Origin: Siphonodentalium dalli
Lineage: Eukaryota > Mollusca > Scaphopoda > Gadilida > Siphonodentaliidae
Direction: 5' to 3'
Assembly: GCA_032622095.1 (NCBI GenBank)
Contig: CP136061.1
Coordinates: 217,774,373-217,838,372 of the forward strand
DNA length: 64,000 nucleotides
Made by a program: the position numbers and the translations under genes. Below the pieces are notes generated by a model that was given only the letters and a program-made list of their open reading frames with translations, was not told the origin of the DNA and searched no databases. Positions 22,577 to 31,655 of this stretch are shown one piece after another; position 1 is the first letter of the stretch, and every line of letters starts with the position of its first letter.

Positions 22577-22817
22577 TAGTTTTAACTTGTTTTCAGTTGT
22601 GTTCGGTATTCATAGTGACCCACTATAGCATGCAATAGCAGACTAATTCCGATGCATTATATCAACTTTTGCTTCATCACGCACTCTATTTTAAATAAAT
22701 TTAGTGAAAAGAGTATTCCGGATGCCTTAATTCTCTGTTATGGAGTATTCCGGATGCCGGGGTCAATTTAAACCGGATGCCGGATTCCATGGGGAGGGGG
22801 TCGTCACCCTCATAACC

Positions 22818-23355
22818 GGAGAAGCTGCGATAGCTTAATGTGGAATGATCGACATCCTTACAATACAAAAAAAATGAATGAAGTTTAATCCTGGGAGGGG
22901 GTTTGACGACCTGGTTCCCGGACTAAAATTTCAATTTTCATTTTATAACATGTTTTTCTGCATTTTTTTTAACCAAAAAATAAAGATTTTTCCTCCATGA
23001 AACGCGCGGAAATTTGGGCTTTTTGGTCAATATCACCTTATCAGTATGTCATATATAATACTGAGATATTAGATCTTTAATCGGCAATGCCCTCTGCTCT
23101 AGGCTACAATGAAATAACTCGAATCTCATCGAAAAGTTTGGGAAATTCCGTGGCTGGACTCGATTGAGTCTTGGCGTTGATCTCGACTTCCGGTTTAGAA
23201 ATGAAAGAAACGATAAGCTGGTAGCGGGGTGGTTTTGTATGACTTTAGATTAGATTAGATTTATTTTGATAGTTCAGGTTATACATGTGTACATGAATAC
23301 ATACTATGGGTATGTTTACAAGTTGAATCAATATAATACACAATGGTTCTATTAT
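22818..23355. other. Interval with no recognised feature
   Basis: Host sequence that continues across the element X insertion, followed by plain AT-rich DNA. No coding exon was identified. Confidence 0.35.
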
Positions 23356-23357
23356 AC

Positions 23358-23432
23358 GCAGCAAGTCCCTGGATATGCAGCAAGTCCCCGGTAAACGCAG
23401 CAAGTCGCTGGTATATGCAGCAAGTCCCTCTC
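23358..23432. repeat. 20-bp tandem repeat, four units
   Basis: GCAGCAAGTCCCTGGATAT-like units start about every 20 bp (23358, 23377, 23397, 23417). Confidence 0.7.
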
Positions 23433-23927
23433 GTCGAGGGTGGATTACGGCGGATTAGCCATGCGTGTTTACACAACGATATGTTTAATCAGTGGAGGTG
23501 CTGATTACAAAGGGCTTTAATCAAAGGGCTTTAATTTGATCGTAATACTGCTAGATTATTGAAGGGAATTGGACTGAATTGTGGGACTGAATCATTGAAT
23601 GATAAAATTAAGAGTTGGATTTTTTTTAGATGTTTTTATTGGTAAATGCAAACAAGTACCGGTAACATGAGAATAGTAGAATAGCAACAAAATAAAAATA
23701 GAGCACAGTTTTATAAATATACATATATATATAGCAGTGAGCTGAAAGAAAAATTTATTAGAATAAATTGTATATATATGTGGCCAGAAAGGAAGGGGAA
23801 AAACCAAGGTATGAGGCATTCGTTTGGGAAGATGTTATTGAATAAAAAAAAATTGGGATACATGTATTAAAATTGTTTTCTTTATCTCTATGTTGTTTTA
23901 TTTCACTGTCCGGTCCTGGAAACTCTG

Positions 23928-24287
23928 CTATGGGGGAGTGTGGTAGTCTTTGTCGTTCGTTTTCTCTTTCGTTGTCCTGGTTTTTTTTCCTGCACTGACT
24001 GCTGTAAGTACCATCCTCTGGCCGTCTGTTGTTCTCAGCACAGTCTTTTTATCCTTTCGTCGCTTCAAACAAAACCTGCCGCCATTTCTAACAACTTCTG
24101 TCATGTTTTCACGAATGAAGAAAGAGATCTGACTCGAAGATTTCGACTCCCAGGCACCACAGTCATCCCACCACGAACTTTTCAATCCACGAATATTCCT
24201 ATCCACATTGTCAGAATTATCTACCTTAAAAGCAACATTCTCCTTCTTTCCAATCGGAATATTGGATAAAAGTGGAAGATAGGAAAT
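23928..24287 (-). CDS. Unrecognised coding-like fragment, about 119 codons open
   Basis: On the minus strand a frame is open from 24287 (after a TAG) to a stop at 23928. Its composition is protein-like: a hydrophobic start (YLPLLSNIP), a central KSSWWDDCGAWESKSSSQIS block, then a strongly basic tail rich in K, R and T. The tryptophan/acidic cluster followed by a basic tail looks like a conserved C-terminal domain, but I cannot name the family. No clear initiator ATG lies near the 5' side (the most plausible starts are internal), and a splice acceptor was not identified. It may be a last exon or a piece of a domesticated or mobile gene. The antisense 109-codon frame is judged a shadow. Confidence 0.35.
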   Translation of the reverse strand: MSYLPLLSNIPIGKKENVAFKVDNSDNVDRNIRGLKSSWWDDCGAWESKSSSQISFFIRENMTEVVRNGGRFCLKRRKDKKTVLRTTDGQRMVLTAVSAGKKTRTTKEKTNDKDYHTPP

Positions 24288-24339
24288 CTATGATTTGAGC
24301 CATTAACATGGTTAATGCTTTCAAATTAAATTTTCTCAC

Positions 24340-24410
24340 ATCAGTGAAATAAACGCTCTTTATTAAAATCATATCAGGAATAGACTAACAAATAAACGCT
24401 TATTACTATA
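24340..24410 (-). repeat. Fragment of the family R module (paired AACGCT words)
   Basis: AACGCTCTTTATT (24352), CATATCAGGAA and AACAAATAAACGCT (24388-24400) match the spacing and middle word of the two family R MITEs at 4769 and 53249. Flanks outside this stretch are not clearly homologous. Confidence 0.45.
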
Positions 24411-24916
24411 TATAAATTAATTATTTAATAATAATGATGTCAATCATACTTACAAAGAATCAAAACAAACAGCGATGATAAAACGCGCATGCTCGACATT
24501 ATTATTAGCTGTTCATGACATCGCCAATAACATCGGCTAACTGTGTCATGCTCTAAAACTTAACAACTTCAAAGTCTTCATTAATTTCTCCATGAAATTC
24601 GACTTCAACATATATCCCAATCAGACACATGCACCAATCCCTCCGTTATAATATTCTCATAGTTTTTAGAATGGATCAAATACTTCCGCAAACTATATGC
24701 AAGCTATTTATAAAGTGAACAGTCATGCAGTCGTCAATAGTTTGTTACGCCACACAGTGGTGTGCACTGGTGTAGAGTTTTTCATATTGTGTGGTCGATC
24801 GATAATCCACTGGACGATTGTATTATGGTTATTTCGTACTTGAGTATAAATCATACCGATAGTTACGATAGTACGACAAAGATTAGTACATGTGTTTACG
24901 TCACCGGTGTAATTGT

Positions 24917-26055
24917 GGGGACATGTTTCTATTATGAAGGTTCGCTATCCCGAAAGTCCGCTATTCCGATGGTTCTCTATTCCGAAGGATTTTGTTATTT
25001 TTAGGTTAATTCTATTTTCTAAAGTATTGAGACTAATTTGAGAGGGTTCATTTTCACAAAGATTCTTTTTATGGAGTGTGCGCTCACATCCGAACTGATC
25101 CTGCGCGCATACCCATTACAGATACAGGATTTTGTTTTCGCGGGTTTTCTTGAGATTTAATGTCATTACGTGGGCCCATACCGTTGAATTCTTGGCATAT
25201 AATATGAATGCTGTGGTATATATGGACCATCCCGCATTGGGACATGACACAGGTACAGTTGACTTAAGTGATGTTCTGTGTGGGCTCCAATTTGGAGTTC
25301 AATATTTTAAGGGCCAAATTTAGAATTGTATGGGTCCATACCTTTGAACTCTGGGCATATAATATGAATATTGGGGGGTATGTCTCTATTCCGAAGGTTC
25401 ACTATCCCGAAGATCCACTATTCCGAAATTTCTCTGAATGTTCGCTATTCCGAAGGTTCACAAATCCGAAGGTTCGTTATTCCGAAGGTTCTGTGTTCCG
25501 AAGGTTTTTGTTATTTTAAGGTTAATTCTATATTCTAAAGTATTGAGAGGGTTCATTATCACGAAGATTCTTTTCATGAAGGAAATAACTTAAAACATTA
25601 AATGTGATTTTGTTTTGTTTTCGCGGGTTTTCTTGAGTTTAATGTCATTACGTATGACCTTATTTCTCATTACATATTCACGCCAAGCAGCCCACACAAT
25701 TGCTATGTTTCCATGCGATTTAATGTGATTACGTGTGACCTAATATCTCAATAATCTGAGGCAAAAGTACGCCTGCTAAAGGCGAATTATAACAGTTGGG
25801 GCTATAAGGCTCAATGAATACTGGAGGCTATAACAAACTGCGCAGCAGAATATCGCTGAATGGACGAGTATGAGATGAGCCTAACTGCAATTGTGACTTT
25901 GTTTAAAGGCCCACTTAATTTTCGAGTCACTCATTTTTTATAGTATATACGGTTTTAATAACAATTTATGCCATAAAATTTGAATAAAATACTATAATTC
26001 ATCACCATTTGAAACGCAGAATACTTCTATCTCCTAGTTTGAAACACCTTTAAAA
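24917..26055 (+). mobile_element. Two truncated copies of the 16-bp-minisatellite element
   Basis: Starts resembling GGGGACATGTTTCTATT (24917) and GGGGGGTATGTCTCTATT (25375) are each followed by CTATTCCGAAGGTTCG-type 16-bp repeats, and then (25510-26040) by sequence homologous to 40640-41150, such as TTAATTCTATATTCTAAAGT and GCCCACTTAATTTTCGAGTC. The right end is missing. The complete copy is at 40527-41943. The stretch 25165-25370 holds a short duplicated segment (CATATAATATGAAT). Confidence 0.6.
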
Positions 26056-26086
26056 TACCGCGTCGTATATCTAGCAACCAACATGT

Positions 26087-26665
26087 CCTCTTCGGCTTTC
26101 CATAGATTTCAACGTAATTTGATACTTATGGGTATTTGTGTCCGGGAAGTGTTTTGGGCGTGACCCAGACCTGACCTTGACCTTTAAAACTGTCAACGCA
26201 AGGTAAATTTGGGTAAAACGGACAAATTTCGGCGAAATTTGATACCTAGGGATACTTTTGTCCGGGGAGAGTTTGAACGGGTCAAATCGTGACATCGGCG
26301 TGACCTTGACCTTCAATCTGGTCAATCAAAGGTCAAATCGGATAAAACGGATGGATTTCGACGAAATTTGATACATATGGATACTTTTGTCGGGGGAGTG
26401 TTTTGGACGGGTCAAATCATGACTCCGACCTTACCTTGACCTTCAAAATTGTTCATTAAAGGTCAAGTGGGGTAAAACGGACGGATTTCGACGAAATTTG
26501 ATACCTAGGGGTACTTTTCTCCGGGTGGGGGTGTTTTGGACGGGTCAAATCATGCCCCTGACCTGACCTTGACTTTCGAAATAGTCAATTGAAGGTCAAA
26601 TCGCGTCTTTCACCGGAAATCAGATGGGAAACAGGCCGGGCGAAGTCGGGTCCATCAGCTTGTGT
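26087..26665 (+). mobile_element. Decayed TGACCTTGACC-family Helitron-like element
   Basis: About four units of about 135 bp contain GACCTTGACCTTCAAA, GGTCAAAT, GTAAAACGGA and TTTCGACGAAATTTGATAC. They end in GGGCGAAGTCGGGTCCA, a degraded version of the 3' hairpin of the next two elements. No CTAG terminus is visible. Confidence 0.6.
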
Positions 26666-26799
26666 AATAAAGAAGACAGTTTGAAGAAAGTAATGTATGA
26701 CACGAGAAACGGGAAAACTTGAAATATGGAAGTATGCAAATTTCCCACATAAAATTTGAAAGCTAGTTTATAAAATAATTGTATTATATTATCTATCTA

Positions 26800-27409
26800 T
26801 CTATTATATATTTTTGGAAGGTCTGTGTGTGTGTGTCTGTGTGTGTGTTCGCGATGAACTCGAAAACGTCCCACCCGATTTCGATGAAACTTGGTATGTG
26901 GGGGTATTTTCGGCCGGGGACGAACATAGGCCTATTAATTTGTCCGTGCGACGTCACCTTGACCTTGAAATCGGGTCATTTCAAGGTCGAACGCCCGAAT
27001 ATCACGGGATTTCGATGGAACTTGGTATGTGGGGGTACTTTCTTATGGCGAGTCTCATAAGCATATTCATTTCCCCGTGCGACGTGACCTTGACCTTGAA
27101 ATCGGGTAACTTCAAGGTCAAATCGCCAATTTTGATGGGGTTTCGACGAAATTTCATACGTGGGGTTACTTTTGTCCACTGATTGTTTTGGACGGGTCCA
27201 ATCGTGACCCCGACCAGACCTTGACCTTCAAAATGATCAATTCAAGGTCAAATCGGGTAAAACCGGATGGATTTCGACGGGCACGTTTGTCGGGTACTTT
27301 TGTCCGGGCAGTGTTTTTGGACTGGTCAAATCGTTACCCCCACTTGACCTTGACCTTCAAAATGGACAATTCAAGGTCAAAGCCCGGACGAAGTCGGGTC
27401 ACCTTCTAG
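26800..27409 (+). mobile_element. Helitron-type non-autonomous element H1
   Basis: The 5' end is A|TCTATTATATATTTT. The 3' end is a hairpin CCCGGAC-GAA-GTCGGG, then TCACCTT, then CTAG, followed by T, i.e. the TC...CTRR layout of Helitrons. The interior has a GT microsatellite (26824-26848) and four units with GACCTTGACCTT opposed to TTCAAGGTCA. No Rep/helicase is encoded, so it would depend on an autonomous partner. Confidence 0.75.
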
Positions 27410-28016
27410 TCTATTATATATTTTGGAAGATCTGTGTGTCTGTCTGTGTGTGTGTTCGCGATGAACTCGAAAACGGCCCACCCGATTTCGATGAAACTTG
27501 GTATGTGGGGGTATTTTCGGCCGGGGACGAACATAGGCCTATTAATTTGTCCGTGCGACGTCACCTTGAGCTTGAAATCGGGTCATTTCAAGGTCAAACG
27601 CCCGAATATCACGGGATTTCGATGAAACTTGGTATGTGGGGGGTACTTTCTTATGGCGAGTCTCATAATCATATTCATTTGCCCGTGCGACGTGACATTG
27701 ACCTTGAAATCGGGTAACTTCAAGGTCAAATCGCCAATTTTGATGGGATTTCGACGAAATTTGATACGTGGGGTTAGTTTTGTCCACTGGTTGTTTTGGA
27801 CGGGTCCAATCGTGACCCCGACCAGACCTTGACCTTCAAAATTATCAATTCAAGGTCAAATCGGGAAAAACCGGAGGGATTTCGACGGGCACGTTTGTCG
27901 GGTACCTTTGTCCGGGCAGTGTTTTTGGACTGGTCAAATCGTGACCCCACTTGACCTTGACCTTCAAAATGGACAATTCAAGGTCAAAGCCCGGACGAAG
28001 TCGGGTCACCTTCTAG
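27410..28016 (+). mobile_element. Helitron-type non-autonomous element H2, head to tail with H1
   Basis: It starts with TCTATTATATATTTTGGAAG directly after the CTAG of H1 and ends with the same hairpin and CTAG at 28013-28016. It is nearly identical to H1 throughout, so the pair arose recently. Reading frames in H1 and H2 are parallel translations of the repeat. Confidence 0.78.
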
Positions 28017-29210
28017 TCTTCTATACTATATATTTTGAGACTTCGTATATATGTGTGTGTGTACTTCATAGAATCCAAAACGCGTGTACAGATTGAGCTC
28101 AAACTTCCTATGTAAGTGTCAAATCCCACCGACACGACCGTGGTCGCAGTTTAGAAAAGCTCAGAGCACCCGTTCTCCAATCTCAAATCCCCGCAAAGGC
28201 ACGGCGTGGGTTAATCAAGTGAGCGTTTGTTTTTGACGCATCTCTATAAAGAGCGTCTGTTTGCCATTCAACGCTATTTGCATCTGCAGAGAGATATACG
28301 GAACATACATTAAATTTAAAAAACATTTGTTTCTGACCAACCCTGCGAGCACGGATGGCGCGCTTTGTTTTTACAGTATATAGTTATATACCGAAATCAT
28401 CCCAGATAATCACGAATATAGCATCAGATTTCTCACCAGATATACCGTTATAAAAAGATACTGGAATCTGCCAATCTACGGGAAATTCCAGGGAATGCCG
28501 ATTGAGCTCAAACTTGCTACCCACGGGAAGTGTCATATATATGAGTGTGTCCTTTATAGACTCGAACCGATTGAGCTCAAACTTGCTAAATAAGAAAATA
28601 GCCCCCAAGCCGTAAATATCAACAACAACGATATTGCTACCTACGGGGAGCAACGTTATTAGCATCTGCAGAATTATGCAGAGAGAAAATGCTTTCCTAT
28701 TTTTAGAACGCAACACATGTTTACGTCGCGTTGATGATTGAGGTTCACAACGGGGTTAATTGACTGTCCGCTCTTTGCGACGATGAGGTTCACGGCGGGG
28801 ACTATTGACCAACACTCACAATTTCGTCTTTTGCATCAGATACCAACACCTCGACCGATCGGGACGAAACTTGGTACGTGAGTGTAGTTTGACCAGGTGG
28901 TCGTCGCTGTCGTATTGACGAGCCCGTGCGACGCCCGTGCAGCGCATGCGCAGACGAGATATCGGAAACGGGTGGAGCTATCGACTTGAAATTTGGTATG
29001 TGAATGTATCTTGCGCCGGGTACAAATTTTATCGGGTCGCCGAGCCCGTGCGACGCCCGTGCAGCGCATGCGCAGACCAGATCTCGGAAACGGGTGGAGC
29101 TACCGGGTACAAATTTTTCTTATTGAAACGCGTGGAGCTAAAAATTAAAAAAAAATATTTAAAAAATGTCATGTTTCGGACAAGCCGCCGGTGGCGGGCT
29201 AACCTGCTAG
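28017..29210 (+). mobile_element. Helitron-type non-autonomous element H3
   Basis: The 5' end is TCTTCTATACTATATATTTT, abutting H2. The 3' end is a perfect hairpin CCGCC-GGT-GGCGG (29185-29197), then GCTAACCTG and CTAG (29207-29210). The interior includes two 120-bp units (28920-29110), each with CCCGTGCGACGCCCGTGC and the palindrome GCGCATGCGC. The 110-codon minus frame at 28384-28716 is repeat-derived. Confidence 0.75.
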
Positions 29211-29231
29211 TACTATATATTTTGAGACTTC

Positions 29232-29326
<95 letters not shown>

Positions 29327-30124
29327 TACTTCATAGAATCGAAAACGGTTCGCTCGATTGAGTTCAAACTTCCCATCTAAATGTAAAAACCCACGGGAAT
29401 CGTCGTCGCGGCGTTTTGGAGAAGCTCAGAGCACGCGTTCTCCACTCTCAAAATCACCGCAAAGGCACGGCGGAGTTTATCGCGTTGATAGTTAAAGAGC
29501 GTCAGTTTTCCGAAGTGTCTATATAAAGAGCGTCGTTTTCGCTATCTACTTATCTGTATGACGGGCAATTCAATGCAATGTTATCGCGTTTGTTTTCAAT
29601 GCAATACCGGATTAGACATCAAGCGTGAATGCTTATGTGAGTCGTTTCCGGGAATCAGTGTTAAAAAAAAAGGAAAACAAAGAATGCGTTGTCTGTCGTT
29701 CCTAGGAAGGGGGGGGGATTTCATCGAGTTCTATTGACCATCTCGTAAGGGTGGACAACCTCTGTCAGGGGCTGCTCAATGGCCACGGGGAGTTAAATAA
29801 CGGGGAAGTTTAGGACGGGTACCATGAATTAACTCATTGAAAAACAAAGAATGCGTTGTCTGTCGTTCCTAGGAAGGGGGGATTTTTCATAAAAAAAAAC
29901 AATTAAATTATAAAAAAGAATTAAATTAAATTAATAATTAAATAAATATTAAAAAATTCAAAAAAACATAAATTAAATTTAAAAAACATTAAATTAATAT
30001 CAAAAACATAAATTAAATTCAAAAAACATTAAATTAATATTAAAATATATTTAAAAAAATATAAATAATTAAAAAAAATGTCATGTTTCGAACAAACGCC
30101 GCCGGTGGCGGGCTAACCTGTAAG
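29211..30124 (+). mobile_element. Helitron-type non-autonomous element H4
   Basis: It begins TACTATATATTTTGAGACTT right after the CTAG of H3 and shares the H3 start. It contains the long TA microsatellite (29233-29322) and a very AT-rich 3' half. It ends with the H3-type hairpin CCGCCGGTGGCGG, then GCTAACCTGTAAG (the CTAG is mutated to TAAG). It also has two AAAGAGCGTC words 31 bp apart (29494, 29525). Confidence 0.68.
29233..29322. repeat. (TA)n microsatellite, about 45 units
   Basis: Uninterrupted TA/AT dinucleotide run in H4. It produces Ile-Tyr reading frames on both strands that are artefacts. Confidence 0.95.
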
Positions 30125-30335
30125 TAATTTATATTTATGGCTAATAATATGATATTGGTGGCGTTACCATTTCTGACTATGGTTTTCTTGTTATACTTTG
30201 GTGAGCAGCATTGAAATAAGCCAATCCAACTCCGTCAATTTTACAAAGAAAATATAAATTACCATGCAATGTTTCCTATATTATGTTAGAGATTGGTTTC
30301 ATAAATTTACATTATGTATAGAGTATGTTGCTTAA

Positions 30336-30882
30336 AGGTGGATTATCTCTTTGTAAACATGTATTATATAGTTACCGGGGTATAAAATATTAGATCTGAA
30401 TCGAAGACTCCTGTCCGGAAATGCTGCTATCGATTAATATTAATTTTATTTCGAATATTTTCTGGTCTAAAAAGGTGTGGTTGTTTAACTAACGAACAAT
30501 AGCGGTTACTGTTAACAGAGACCAGAAATTTTATTGCGTAATTTTGTCACAAATAAACGTTAATTATACCCATTATCGCTTATAACTATGGAATAAAACA
30601 ATACAACCAATCAATCTGGGACATTTGACGCTCGGTACGTAGCCATAGGAACAGCCCAATGCTCTATATCGCTATATGGTATCACCCGAATGGTCTGTTC
30701 TAAAAATAGACAAATAAACGGGCCCAATAAAATATTCGAAATAAAATCAATATAATTAATTGATAGAAGAAGCCTTTCCGGACAGAAAAAAGCCTTTCCG
30801 GATAGAAGCCTTTCAGTTCATATTTATTATTTTATACCCACGCAACTATTTCAAATTTGTTATTTAAAGAGATAATCCATCT
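30336..30882. mobile_element. TTAA-duplicating MITE with long inverted arms
   Basis: TTAA at 30332-30335 and 30883-30886. Ends AGGTGGATTATCTCTTT and AAAGAGATAATCCATCT. Inner arms share CTGTCCGGAAA, TATCGATTAAT..T and TTTATTTCGAATATTTT. The core of about 220 bp is non-coding. It is piggyBac-like by its target duplication (inference). Confidence 0.72.
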
Positions 30883-30886
30883 TTAA

Positions 30887-31655
30887 AGGCATATCGTTTG
30901 CTTGTTTTAAAGTGCACTATATAGCAGTATTATGTCAATTCACTTGAAGGGTGTATAACAAGCAACTAGACAGTATTGCCGAAAAACCAACCGGCGCATT
31001 GGTTGAAACATACAAGAAATTAGTACATCTGAATACCGCAGATATATAAATATTTTATTTATCCTAATTAATTTCCGATTGACATAAAAAGATGTTTTCA
31101 CTGATAAGTATGGAACGCCACAGCCGCCTTATATCCAATATCTAATGTATATCGTTTGTCAATATATGTATATCGTTTGTCAATATATGCATTGCCAGTC
31201 AAAATGACGGGGGGGGGGGGGGGGGGGTCGGTGCAAACATGACATGTAGGAAAATCGTGTGAAGAATTAGTATATTATTAGTGCCCAATTCATTTAAAAT
31301 AATTATTATGAGGTAAACATCACTTTTGTATGTAATGAGGACAACGCTTATCCCCGTGACCTTCCCCGTGTTATGTGACCTCATTGCACCATTTTCCCCA
31401 CTTAAACGTTTGCGATGATCACAAATGCTCTCTATTATATTAAACACCCTTTAAGTAATCTCATGCATGTCAAAGGCGCATATACCTGTGCCCAGTGTGT
31501 TCCAATTTAATGTTCCTACATATATCATAAGCCGATAAGGAATTTATTGCTCACATATATGCCCCTTTAAGTCGTCTGAGGTAAAAACAAAATGACTGAT
31601 GATAAACATGACATGCAGGGAAATATCGCCACCGTTGCACGACTGAATGATAACA
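30887..31655. other. Interval with a poly-G tract, no gene recognised
   Basis: Contains two ATATCGTTTGTCAATATATG copies (31148, 31168) and a run of about 20 G (31209-31228). No coding exon was identified. Confidence 0.4.

Larger units (their letters stand above)
16404..22620. mobile_element. Element Y: inverted-repeat element with a palindromic satellite interior
   Basis: The ends GGTCACTATGAATACCGAAC (16404) and their reverse complement (ending 22620) match over about 40 bp, through AACAAGTTAAAA. The interior monomers of about 200 bp (20130-20775 plus; 21190-21630 minus) each carry the same TATGAATACCGAACACAAGT word as the ends. It looks as if the terminal sequence was amplified into the core. 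A satellite-cored element (16445-20100) is inserted right after the left end. Confidence 0.65.
15077..22811. mobile_element. Element X: 7.7-kb element with GAGGGTGACGACCCCCT inverted ends
   Basis: The inverted ends match exactly for 17 bp (15077-15093 and 22795-22811) and are continued by scattered CCGGATGCCGG and GTATTCCGGAT words on both sides. The flanks are ATAACA (15071-15076) and ATAACC (22812-22817), a 5-bp exact (6-bp near) target duplication. The interrupted host sequence (ggagaagctgcRatagctta) is also present uninterrupted just left, at 15020-15060. X carries element Y, a decayed 150-bp tandem repeat and no intact transposase. Confidence 0.7.

Noticed and set aside
26087-28016. Short frames with repeated MKLGMWGYF-type peptides considered as a peptide-repeat gene
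   Set aside because: They follow the unit of the Helitron-like repeat in two frames and are interrupted by stops; not coding.
28937-29380. 147-codon plus and 115-codon minus frames across 29029-29380
   Set aside because: Both are translations of the (TA)n microsatellite (Ile-Tyr repeats) plus Helitron sequence; no gene.
31209-31228. Poly-G tracts here and at 55413 and 58427 considered as G-quadruplex control elements
   Set aside because: Lengths are uncertain in assemblies, and nothing nearby supports a regulatory role.
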